A model generated the notes under the pieces. It did not search any database. It was not told the DNA's origin and saw only the letters and a program-made list of their open reading frames with translations. A stretch of DNA of 64,000 nucleotides from Agelaius tricolor. Lineage: Eukaryota > Chordata > Aves > Passeriformes > Icteridae. Position 1 is the first letter of the stretch; every line of letters begins with the position of its first letter. Position numbers and translations under genes: made by a program. This document shows positions 29,928-39,910 of this stretch, one piece after another. Where the stretch lies: positions 20,883,516-20,947,515 of the forward strand of contig JALJCS010000015.1 in assembly GCA_023055355.1 (NCBI GenBank), written 5' to 3'.

Positions 29928-29933
29928 TTTAAT
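29928..29933 (-). terminator. URAH polyadenylation signal (ATTAAA variant)
   Basis: On the minus strand, ATTAAA lies 49 bp downstream of the URAH stop. No canonical AATAAA was seen nearby. Confidence 0.5.
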
Positions 29934-29981
29934 GGCCTTGGTGGCATCATTCCTGCGTCCCCAGGGGAAGGCTGTGCCCCT

Positions 29982-30689
29982 CTAGCTGCCCCGGTAGGTT
30001 GTGTAGGAGTAGGGGCTGATCAGCAGCGGGACGTGGAGCTTCTGTGCTGGGTCGGTGATGATGAAAACGACCTGAGGGAGAGTGAGGAGACAGCAGTGGG
30101 AATCCCCCTCCCAGAGTGAGGCCCAGGGGAGTGCAGCCCCTTGAGCCTGGCCCCAGCCCTCAGACAAGCTGTGTCACCTGTCCCAGTCTCCCCACTCTCC
30201 GTACCTCCACAAAGGGGTAGAAGCTGGTGTGCCCCAGTCCCTGCCAGTACTCAGCTGTCTCAAAGTGCAGCTTGTAGGTGCCAGCTTTGGCCTGTCCTGG
30301 TGCCAGGAGGGGCTGGCAGCGCCCATCCGCATCCGTGTGCCTGAAACCAGACCAAGGCAGTCCTGCTGTACCCCAAAACACAGCCCTGCCCCACCCCAGA
30401 ACCTGCCCTGGCCATACCCCCAAGCACCAGCCCTGCCACCAGCAAACAAACCCCAGCTGAAGGCTGGGCAGACACTTGTGACAGGAGCCTTTGGCCAAGC
30501 TCACAGAGCCCTGGCAGCAGCGTCCCTGCCCCACAGGTGCCACCAGCTCTCGTACCTGTGTGCCAGCTCCATCCACTGCAGCCCTGGCTCCTGCAGCTGG
30601 GCCAGGCGGACGCCAAGGCCGGCTGCCGGCAGCCCCGTGGCCGTGTTCAGCACGTGGGTGGTCAGGGTGCCCTTTCCCACCTCAGACAT
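29982..30689 (-). CDS. URAH: 5-hydroxyisourate hydrolase (transthyretin-related)
   Basis: HIU hydrolase hydrolyses 5-hydroxyisourate, the product of urate oxidase, to OHCU on the way to allantoin. Three exons on the minus strand, 30556-30689 (from ATG), 30205-30340 and 29982-30071, give 119 residues, essentially the length of the mouse enzyme. Catalytic-site landmarks are all present: His in LTTHVLNTA, Arg in TDADGRCQP, His in KLHVPLLIS and the C-terminal YRGS that marks the enzyme against transthyretin. No disrupting change is visible. The ATG is not at the start of an exon: a good polypyrimidine tract and CCACAG acceptor precede it, so the exon reads 30556-30698 and must join something upstream, either a 5' UTR exon or the cadherin exon at 31778 (see findings). 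Confidence 0.92.
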
Positions 30690-31643
30690 GCCATCAGCCT
30701 GTGGCAGAGAGGAGAGCAGGGCTGGGACCTGTCCTGGCAGCACCATCTGCCTTCTTGTGCTGCAGCCAAGCCCCTGCACTTCACTCTTCCCCAGAGCTGG
30801 GATATGGAAACCCACGTCCTTCCCATGCCAGGGTGCTCAGCCTCAGGCACTGTGTGGGTGCCAGCTGGTTCCCACCAGGATGCAGGGCTCTGTGCTCACC
30901 TGCCTGTCCTGGTGGGCCTCAGCACAGCACAGCAGCCAGTCTGGACCCGGCGAGGAAGCAGCCCTGTCCCAGCAGCCCCATCCCTGCCCACGGTGTCACG
31001 TGTGGGCGGACATTGACCCTGCCCAGCTCTCTGGAGCTGCCCGGTGCCAAGGTCAGCACTGCTGAGGGCAGCCAGGCCCCTCCTTCTCCTGGAGCTCCCA
31101 GGCTGGGGTGGGAGCACAGTCTGGGGCTGCGTCCCAGCAGCCGGCAGGACCGGGCAGCCTCCCTGGAGCCGGACCAGCTCCCACTGCCAGCCCAGCGCCG
31201 GCTGACGTGGGGGTGCTGCAGAGGCACCCTGGCGAGCTTACCTGGCTCTCCTGTGTCCCACTAATGGGCCAGGGACCTGTGGCCGGTGCCCCCACACAAA
31301 ACGCCATCCCTGGCCTCCCTTCCTGGCGCCACGGCCTCTACCCGTGGAGCTGGCGTGGCTGGATGCCGCTATCCTGGCACGGGGCTCCCGCAGAACCGGG
31401 TGCTCCTCCCCGGCTGGGCTGAGCCGGCACGGGCGGCTTCCCAGGAGCCCCGCTGGCACCCACGCTCCGGCAGCGCCGTGGCCCTGGGGCGAGCGGCCCA
31501 GAGCCTGGTGGGAGGCTGGGGCACCGGGCCGGGAGGAGCCACAGCCCGGCTGCCGTCCCAGTCTCGCCTCCCACCATGGAAAGCACCTGGAGCGCATCGC
31601 TGCTGCTGCAGCCGGGCACGTGGGGCTGTCGGGAGCCAGCACC

Positions 31644-31752
31644 GGCCTCACCGCAGCCTGGCCCTGCCCTCTGCACCGGCCTCAGCACAGCCTGGCCCTG
31701 CCCTCTGCACCGGCCTCAGCACAGCCTGGCCCTGCCCTCTGCACCGCCGGGG
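31644..31752. repeat. 34-bp tandem repeat, three copies
   Basis: Unit CAGCCTGGCCCTGCCCTCTG plus CACCGGCCTCAGCA, repeated three times between URAH and the partial cadherin. The copies are nearly exact. Confidence 0.9.
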
Positions 31753-31777
31753 CACCGGGGGTGGCTCAGCCTCTCAC

Positions 31778-32934
31778 CTGCACCCTGACGCGGGCGGTGG
31801 CGGTGGCTCGCAGCCCGTGTCCCCCCAGGTCAGCAGCCTGGATCTCCAGCGTGTATTCAGGGACCACCTGTGGCAAGAGGCTGTGTCACCCACAAGTGTG
31901 GGGTGAGCTCGGTGGGGGCCGAGTCCAGGGCTCACCTCTGCCACCAGCCCCGGCACGGCCAGGGAGACCAGCCCAGAGCTGCTGTTGATGGTGAACATCC
32001 CAGGCTGGGGCTTCTCCGGCACCTGGCTCAGGATGGAATAGCTCACAACACCATTGCTGGAGTTCACGGCGTCGTCTGCATCGGTGGCCAGCACCCTCAG
32101 CACCGGTGTGCCTGGAGCAGGTGGTTATTGCTGACCTGTCACACATCCCTCCAGTGCTGCCTGCCAGGGGGTGGCCATGGTCCCACCTGGCTCAGCTCCC
32201 TCCAGCACAGAACCGTGGAAAACTTCCTGGGTGAAGACGGGCCGGTTGTCGTTCTGGTCAGTGACGGTGATGATGATCTCCATGGGGTCTTCCACGGGCT
32301 GCCCGTTGGCCGACACGGCGTGGGAGTAGAGCTGCAAGGGCACAGTCAGTGTGTGTGCAGTGCCCAGGACCGTCCCTGTCCCGCCACAGATGCCCCCTCA
32401 CTCACCACGTATTTGTTCTTCTCCTCCCGGTCCAGGGGTTTGGTCACCTCCAGCCACCCCGTCTCCCTCTCGATGATGAACACACCCACGGGGATGGTGT
32501 CCGCTCCCTGCCCCGTGATGCTGTAGAAAACCTTGGTCTCCTTGTCCTTGTTGGATTTGATCTGGCAGCGAGGCAGGAAGAGGAGGGTGAGCCGTGTCCC
32601 AGTGCCCCAGGGATCCCTCTGGGCCCTGCCCGGTCCCCACGGGCACACCCACCTGCACCAGCGGCTTGGGGAAGGGCCCCCGCTCGTTCTCAGGGCAGTT
32701 GATGGGGGGGATGACCCAGTCCCTCTTCTGCCGCCGGAGGCCGTGTCCGTGCTCCGGGAATATCAGCACGTCGTGTGGGACGGACAGAGGCGCTGCAGGG
32801 CTCAGTGACACGGCTCTGCCCCGAACCCGCCGGGCCATGGCCATGCAGCACCCCCGGCCCCACTGCGAGGGTCCCAGCAGGAGGAGGAGGAGGAGGAGGA
32901 GGAGGAGGAGGAGGGTGAAGCTGCAGGCTGCCAT
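31778..32934 (-). CDS. Partial classical cadherin (signal peptide, EC1, part of EC2); possible 5' part of a cadherin-URAH chimera
   Basis: Five exons on the minus strand: 32653-32934, 32406-32561, 32187-32331, 31936-32111 and 31778-31867 (282, 156, 145, 176 and 90 bp), open throughout with GT-AG borders. The start at 32934 has a good context. It gives MAACSFT, thirteen leucines and GPSQWG, a convincing signal peptide, then only a short pro-segment and the furin site RRQKR at 67-71. EC1 begins DWVIPPI with the strand-swap Trp, and it keeps the HAV cell-adhesion tripeptide and the calcium motifs LDREE, DQNDN and DATDADD-like. The last exon is 90 bp, not the usual 129; it lacks DVNDNAPEF and ends on a clean GTGAG donor. 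No EC3-5, membrane or cytoplasmic exons are found on this strand. It may be a fragment, or the 5' part of a fusion with URAH. Confidence 0.72.
32222..32772 (-). repeat. 551-bp segment identical to CDH1 44613-45163, inverted
   Basis: Read on the minus strand, this segment matches CDH1 from GACGTGCTGATATTCCCGG to CACCCAGGAAGT, with equal length and no difference found by eye, two introns included. Flanks diverge at once. Confidence 0.95.
32878..32914 (-). repeat. (CTC)n coding repeat
   Basis: A GAG/CTC trinucleotide run that, on the minus strand, encodes the leucine run of the predicted signal peptide of the partial cadherin. Confidence 0.9.
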
Positions 32935-34100
32935 GGCTGCAGCTGCACTGGCTGCTCCCCCCAGGTGCTGCTGGGAGCCCTCCCGGTTGCGTCAGTGACC
33001 TTGGCCGGGAGAGCTGAACCGGCTCTGCAGAGCTGCCAGCCCCGGGGGGGGCTGGGGGCGCCCTGTGGGGGGACCCGGCACACGAGATACTGCTCCAGCC
33101 GGGGGCACGATGGAGTCCGGGAGCCCCCGGGGCTGTCCCTCGGTGGGAACCCCCAGTGCAGTGGGGCTTGGGGCACACACGGGTCCCCCCCCGGGAGTTC
33201 CAGCGCACCCATGGGCGGCAAACGGGGAGGAGGCACCGGGGGGTGGCACGGGGGAACGGGGAGGGGGCAGTTCCTGCTGGGGCGGTGGTGGGAGGTGCCA
33301 TGGGAACACCGGGAGGGACGGATGGCGGCACCACGAGGGTGCTGGAGATACCGGGATGCCCGGGCGTGTCCACCGGGCTGCGCTGAGGGGCACCGGGGGG
33401 GGCACTGAGAGAGCGGCGGTGCCCGGCGGGGAGCGGGCGGTGCCCGAGCATTGCCGGGCCCTGCCGGGGAGTGTCAGGGGGTTCCGAGGCGATGCCGATG
33501 GGTACAGAGCGGGGAGGTGCCCGGAGGGTAACGGGGTGACCAGGGAGGTATCGCGGATTGCCGAGAGTTGCCAGGGCGTTCCAAGAGGCTGCAGGCGGTG
33601 CCCCAGGGTTCCCGGGAGGTATCGCGGATTGGCAGGAGGATTTCAGAGGGGGCCGGGGGTGCCCGGAGGGTATGGAAGGTTCCAGTACCGGCCGGTGCCC
33701 GAGGGGTACCGGGCTGTGCCTGGATCTTGGCGGGCGGGTGCCCGGGAGGTAACATGGGGTGCTGGGATTGCCGTGGGGCTCCAGGGGAATACCGGGGGTG
33801 CCCGGTGGTATCGGGGTGTTGTATCGGAGCTGCCGGAGGTTTCCGGAGGAGCACCGCGGTGTAACGGGGATTGCCGGGGGTGTTGTGGGGGGTGAATCGC
33901 CGGTAGGAGGGTCCCGGGGGTTATGGAGGGGTCCAGGGCATTGCCGGGGGATGCCTGGGGCGTGCTGGGGCCGCTCTCCGGGGCGGGGCGGTACCTGCGC
34001 GGCCGCCGCCTCACCTGGGGCGTTGCGGGGCGGGACGGGGCGGGACGCGGCGGGCGGCGACCGGAGCGGCGGCGGCGGCGGCGGCAGCAACGGACGGGCC
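32935..34100. promoter_or_regulatory. Divergent interval between partial cadherin and CDH3-like gene
   Basis: A 1.17-kb GC-rich interval with head-to-head starts. From about 33420 to 33960 it is a degenerate array of GGGAGGTATCGCGG / GGGGTACCGGG-like units. A CAGGTG E-box lies at 32962-32967, 28 bp from the minus-strand start. A CACCTG lies at 34012-34017, 83 bp from the plus-strand start, next to GGGGCGGGGCGG. No coding exon was recognised. Confidence 0.55.
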
Positions 34101-37100
34101 ATGCGGGGGCCGCGCTCCGGGCTCTGCCCGCTCTCCATCCTCATCCTCCTCCTCCTCTCCCCGCTCCTGCCGGCGGCCGCCCTGTCCCCGGCCCCGCCGC
34201 GCGTCCTCCCGGGGCTGCGCCGCGGGCCGCTCCCCGCCCCAGGTAACTCGCACCGTCGGGGCGCGGCGGCACCGGGACCCCCGGAACACCTCGGGGACGG
34301 GCTGGGGCCGCCATCGGGACGGGGATCGGGGCTCCGAGCACTGCGGGGGCGGCAGGGCCTCCCTCACTGCCGGGATCAGGATCGCTTTGCCTCCGGTGGT
34401 GGGGCCGCTGCTTTTCGGGAGGACCTCGCGGTGCTGTGGGGCTGGCGGGGTCCCCGGGTGAGGGGCTCGGCCATGGGGCGGTGCCTCCCCCTGCTGTGGG
34501 GCTCGGCCATGGGGCTGGCTGTGCCCCGCGGGGCTGGCGGTGCCCGGCTGATGCCAGCGCTTGGCCCAGCCGTGGGGCGCCCGCTGCGAGCAGGGCTGGG
34601 TCCCCGCAGGGTGGGCGGCCGGCGCCGGGCTGGCAATGGGGCTGGGAGCCCCAGGGCCCCCCTTCTCCGGCCGTGGGGTGCGGGCTGTGGCCGGCCCGAG
34701 GCTGGGCAGGGTCTTGCTGCTGCCAGCTCCTGGCCCGCTGCCGGCGCTCGGCCCGGGCCCGGTGCCCTCCTCGCTCGGCGGCTCCCGGGGGATTGGGGCT
34801 GCCCGGGAACGCGGCCGGAGCCAGCGCTCGTCTAATGGCCGCGGGAGCACTAAAAGCTCTCCTTGGCGGTAAGTGCCAGGGAGCGGCCCCGACCTCTGTC
34901 TGCTGTGGACACCACATCCCGTTTCACATCCCTTTCCCATCAGCTACGCCTGCCACGACTGGAGGTGGGCGCTGCCAGGCCCCTGCTGTGGGCACGGGCG
35001 GGGGTCTGCCCACGCCGCTGCGACCCCCTCGGTGGGCAGCTCAGGGCCCCGGCAGTGACCGTGCGGCTCCGCCTCGGCACCCAGCGGGCTCGGTGCCCTG
35101 TGGGCCCTCCCTCCACGGAGGGACCCCCGAGGACAGGGTGGGGTACCCCCTGTGCCGCCCGCCCTTCGGAGGGAACAGCAACGCGCGCCACAGCTGGGAG
35201 CGGGGCTGGGGGCTCCCCATGCCGGGAGTTGGGGGCTTCCCCGGGCTCCTCGTGTCCCGCTTGCCGGGTGACTGATGCCCCTCCGGCCCCATTAAAGTCC
35301 CTTATCGCGGCCATCGCGACTGGGAGGGGCCCCGGTGCTGCCCTCGGGGCACGGTTGCTGCTCCCCACATGGCCCCACACCGCCGCCCTCGGGCTCGGTC
35401 CCTCCGGTGTGGAGCAGCCTCCGGTGGGGCTCCGCTCTCCCTGCCCCATTCCACGCCTTCCGCAGCCCCCCCGGCCCCGCCCGGGGCCGCTCGGCCGCCC
35501 GGAGCTGGCTCAGCTCCGCTAATCCCCTAATCCTTGCCCCGGGGGGTGCGGAGCCGGGGCCGTGTCCAGCACGAGGGATGCAGCGTGGGAGGCGGGGGAG
35601 GGAGATTCAGTGCCCGATGATCCGGCCACGGGGGGTTGGGAGCCCCGAGGGGGTGACACACCGGGAGGGGGCTGGGGCAGGGCTCTGCCCGCCCAGGAAT
35701 TTCCCATCATCTGTGAAACAAAGCCGAAACTTCCACCGAAACTTCCACTGCGCTCCCGTACGGCGCTCGGTGTTCCCTGCCCCGCTCCCGGTGTCCTCGC
35801 CCTCTCTTCTACCGCCCCCTGCCTCACTCCGCCTCGGGTCTCCGGGGGATTGCGGGGTCCTGGAGCTGTGGTTGCGGCTCGGGGGTGTCGGGGAGAGGTC
35901 CCCCCCATCCCCCTGACCCCTCACCCTCGCAGGGAGCGCCGGAGGCTGCGCGGGGCCGTACAGCACGGAGGAACCCGATGTCGGGGTGCGGGAGGACGGG
36001 GGCCCCGTGCGGCTGCCGGGGGTGGGCAGGGCGCTCGCCGTCCCCCCCCGGGATGCTGGTTCTCCCCGGTGTGCCGCTGGCCAGCCACAGCCCGCCCCAG
36101 CTCCCGCAGAGAGCAGGCGCTCCCCCCAGGTAACGCTGCGCCGCCTATCCCCCACCCCTGCTCCCCCCGCCGGCTGTGCCCTCACTTCCCCCGCCCCACA
36201 GGAGCTGCCCAGGGCTCGAGCTGCTCTCAGGAGGCAGAAGAGGGACTGGGTGATCCCCCCCATCAAGGTTCCTGAGAATGAGAGGGGCCCCTTCCCCAAA
36301 AAGCTGGTTCAGGTATGACACTGGTCAGTCTGGGCAGGGGCTTTGGGCATGGAGGTGGGTGCTGGGGGATGCTGAGCCCATCCCTTGGTCTGCGTCTCCT
36401 CCCAGATCAAATCCAACCGCGACAGAGACACCAAGATCTTCTACAGCATCACAGGGCAGGGAGCAGATGCCCCCCCCGAGGGCATCTTCACCATTGAGAA
36501 GGAGTCGGGCTGGATGAAAGTGACTCAGCCGCTGGACCGCGAGCACATCGACAAATACCACGTAGGTCCCTGCCTGGGGACACCAGGGGGATGTTGGGGT
36601 GCTCTGCCAGGCCCCCCACTCACACCCTACCCTGCAGCTCTTCTCCCACGCCGTGTCTGAGAACGGGAAGCCAGTGGAGGAGCCGATGGAGATCATCGTG
36701 ACGGTGACAGACCAGAATGACAACAAGCCCCAGTTCACGCAGGAGGTGTTCAGGGGCTCTGTGCCAGAGGGAGCTCTGCCAGGTAGGACCCTGTGCCTTG
36801 GGGAAGCTCTGCATCCCACCAGCCATGTTCCTGGAGCACAGCCCCGGCACTGTGCCCCCAGCATCCCCCTCACCTGCACTTCCACACCCCCAGGCACCTC
36901 CATCATGCAGGTGACAGCCACGGATGCGGACGATGCAGTGGAGACCTACAATGGTGTCATCGCCTACTCCATCCTCAGCCAGGAGCCACGAGAGCCCCAT
37001 CCCCAAATGTTCACTGTCAACCGGGCCACTGGCACCCTCAGCGTCATTGCCAGCGGCCTCGACCGGGAGGTGGGCTCTGCAGCACCGGGGGGCAGGGGGC

Positions 37101-39711
37101 CCAGCCCAGGCAGGGGCTGACACGGCGTCTGTCTGTCTGTCTGTCTGTCCACCACAGCGCGTGCGGGAGTACACACTGACCGTGCAGGCAGCTGACCTGG
37201 ATGGGGAGGGACTGACCACCACAGCGCTGGCTGTCATTGAGATCGCTGATGTCAATGACAACGCCCCCGAGTTCGACCCCAAAACGGTAACGTGGGCCCC
37301 CCTGCTGGGTGTGAGCCCCCGGTGCCCACCGGGCCGTGGTGCTGACGGTGCCCCTGACCCGCAGTACGAGGCGGCCGTGCCAGAGAACGTGGCCGGGCGG
37401 GAGGTGGCCAGGCTGGCTGTCACCGACCTGGACGAGCCTGGCACGCCGGCCTGGCGAGCCGTCTACTCCATCCTGCGCGGCAACGACGGGGGAGCCTTCG
37501 CCATCAGCACCGACCCTGCCACCAACGAGGGCATCCTGCGCACCGCCCAGGTCTGTGTCACCCCCTGTCACCCCAGTGCCGCCCAGGTGGAGTCCTGCCT
37601 GTCCCACTCTCACTGCCCGTGTCTCCCCCTCTCCCAGGGTCTGGACTATGAGGCCAAGCAGCAGTTCGTGCTCCACGTGGCAGTGGCCAACGAGGTCCCC
37701 TTTGTCGTGAAGCTGCCCATGGCCACTGCTACGGTGACAGTCACTGTGGAGGATGTCAATGAGGCCCCGGTGTTCGTGCCACCGGTGCAGCTGGCCACGG
37801 TGTCAGAGGATGTGCCCCCGGGGCAGACCCTCACAGCCTGCACGGCCCAGGACCCTGACAAGGCGCAGGGCCAGAGGATCAAGTGAGCGGGGACAGGGTT
37901 GGAGTGGAAGTCTGGGGGGTCTCCGCTGCCCCTCGCCACAGCACCAGCTCCCCTGTGCCCCCAGGTACCTGGTGGGGCACGACCCGGCGGGCTGGCTGGC
38001 CGTGCACCCCGAGAATGGCCTGGTGACCGCGCGGGACCAGCTGGACCGCGAGTCCCCCTTTGTCAAGAACAGCACCTACATGGCTGTGCTGCTGGCCGTG
38101 GATGATGGTGAGGGACATGAAAGGGCCCTTGTTCCCCCTCCCGCGTGAGGGGCACGTGCTGCCATCACCAGGAAACACATCCCAGCTCCAGCATGGAGCA
38201 GTGCTGGGGCTGCCCGGCCCCACCCCTGCCCGGGGCACCCCAGCCCCCTGAGGATCCTGGGTTTGGGGCTGCCCCCTCCCGCATCACTCCTCGCTGTTCC
38301 CACCCTTGCCCAGACAGTCTTTGTCCCTGGGAAAGTCTTGGTTTTGAGCCCCCCCCATCCCCATGCCTGTTCAGTCACCCATGTCCCCATGAGGGTCCTG
38401 GGTTTGGGGTTCCCCTCCTCCAGAATTTTTCCCCCCAGGGTCACCGCCGGCCACGGGCACGGGCACGCTGCTCCTCACCCTGCTGGATGTGAACGACAAC
38501 GGCCCCGAGGCCGAGCCACGGGACATCACTGTCTGCCAGCGCAGCCCCCAGCCCCAGCTCCTCACCGTCACCGACCGGGACCTGCCCCCCAACACCGGCC
38601 CCTTCCGCGCCGAGCTCACCCACGGCTCAGGGGACAGCTGGGCTGTGGAGGTGGGGGACACAGGTATTGCAGGGGGCTGAACGTCATGTGGGGGCTCCTC
38701 GGCAGAGGCAGCATTCCTGGTGCATCGTCCGTGAGCCCCCCATCCCATGTAGGTGACACGGTGACGCTGCAGCTGGTGGCGCCGCTGGAGCCCGACACCT
38801 ACAGCGTGTACCTGCGGCTGCTGGACCAGCCAGGCAGAGCCCAAGTGACCATTGTCACCGCACGGGTCTGCGCCTGCGAGGGGCAGGCACAGGGCTGTCC
38901 CCAGAGGTCCCAGCCTGTCACCACCCTGCCCTTCGTCCTCGCCACCCTGGGCGCGCTGCTGGCCCTGCTGCGTGAGTGGGGCTCCTGGGGCTGTGGGGAC
39001 AGCCCAGCTCTGGGCACAGTGGGGCACACGTGTCCCTGCTGATGGCACTCTTCCCCCCAGTCATCCTGCTGCTGCTGCTGCTCTTTGTGAGAAGGAGGAA
39101 GGTGACGAAGGAGCCGCTGCTGCTGCCCGAAGATGACACAAGGGACAACATCTTCTACTACGGGGAGGAGGGTGGCGGCGAGGAGGACCAGGTGGGTGTG
39201 GGGATCAGGAGCCTGGTGACAGCGTGGGCTCTCTGACTCTGCCCCTCTCCATGTGTGTGTGTGTCCCCAGAACTACGACCTGCGGCAGCTGCACCGGGGG
39301 CTGGACGCCCGGCCCGAGGTGATCCGCAATGACGTGGCCCCCACCCTCCTGCCAGCCCCGCAGTACCGGCCCCGCCCCGCCAACCCCGACGACATCGGCA
39401 CCTTCATCGAGGAGGTGAGTGCTGGAGAGCCCGGGGGGTGACACGTCCCTGCCACAGCAGCGCAGGGGACGCGGGTGCTGACCCCTGTGCTCCCCCAGAA
39501 CCTGAAGGCGGCCGACACGGACCCCACGGCCCCCCCCTACGACTCGCTGCTGGTGTTCGACTACGAGGGCAGCGGCTCCGAGGCCACCTCGCTCAGCTCC
39601 CTCAACTCCTCCGCCTCCGACGGCGACCAGGACTACGACTACCTCAACGACTGGGGCGGCCGCTTCCGCAAGCTGGCCGAGCTCTACGGCGGCGGCGAGG
39701 AGGACGATTAG
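34101..39711 (+). CDS. CDH3: B-cadherin / K-CAM (CDH3-like classical cadherin)
   Basis: Calcium-dependent adhesion receptor; by position (directly upstream of CDH1, as in the chicken K-CAM/L-CAM pair) it is the CDH3/B-cadherin gene. Fifteen exons: 34101-34242, 35933-36129, 36202-36312, 36406-36561, 36638-36782, 36894-37069, 37158-37286, 37365-37550, 37638-37882, 37965-38107, 38439-38663, 38753-38971, 39061-39191, 39271-39414 and 39499-39711, about 853 residues. Order: leucine-rich signal peptide, short unusual pro-region, [12 protein letters not shown], five EC repeats (HAV in EC1, DQNDN, DVNDN, DVNEAP), transmembrane [14 protein letters not shown], juxtamembrane [14 protein letters not shown], and the beta-catenin tail [18 protein letters not shown]. 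The pro-region (exons 1-2) lacks the usual prodomain exon, so exon 2 borders are the weakest part. Confidence 0.87.
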
Positions 39712-39733
39712 GGACCCCCAGCCCGCTGCTGCC
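39412..39733 (+). repeat. 322-bp segment near-identical to CDH1 48330-48651
   Basis: Covers the last codons of the penultimate exon, the whole last intron, the last coding exon and the first bases of the 3' UTR. Two mismatches were found by eye (a synonymous C/G and one C/T in the UTR), so about 99.4% identity in direct orientation. Confidence 0.93.
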
Positions 39734-39904
39734 CCTGCCTTATTGCTGCTTTTGTGCCTTGGGGGTTCCCCCTGCTGTGCCCCCCACCCCAGCGCAGCCC
39801 CCTCACCTCCTCGCCTGCGTTTTTGTGGTTATTATCTATTTTTTAAGGTATGGAATGATGGCGTGTGATGCTGCGGACAAGGGGATGGGAGCTGGGTCAG
39901 TTTT

Positions 39905-39910
39905 AATAAA
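39905..39910 (+). terminator. CDH3-like polyadenylation signal
   Basis: AATAAA 194 bp after the stop codon, in TTTTAATAAAGG. Confidence 0.85.

Noticed and set aside
30700..31777. Missing EC2-EC5 exons of the minus-strand cadherin in this interval
   Set aside because: Searched by eye on the minus strand for DVNDN/DxNDNAPEF-type motifs and HAV-like or membrane segments; none was seen.
32222..32772. Interpretation of the partial cadherin as an ordinary pseudogene
   Set aside because: There is no stop or frameshift, splice sites are intact and part of it is identical to CDH1. However, lack of EC3-5 and a truncated EC2 exon mean it cannot be a normal cadherin, so it was kept as a partial gene.
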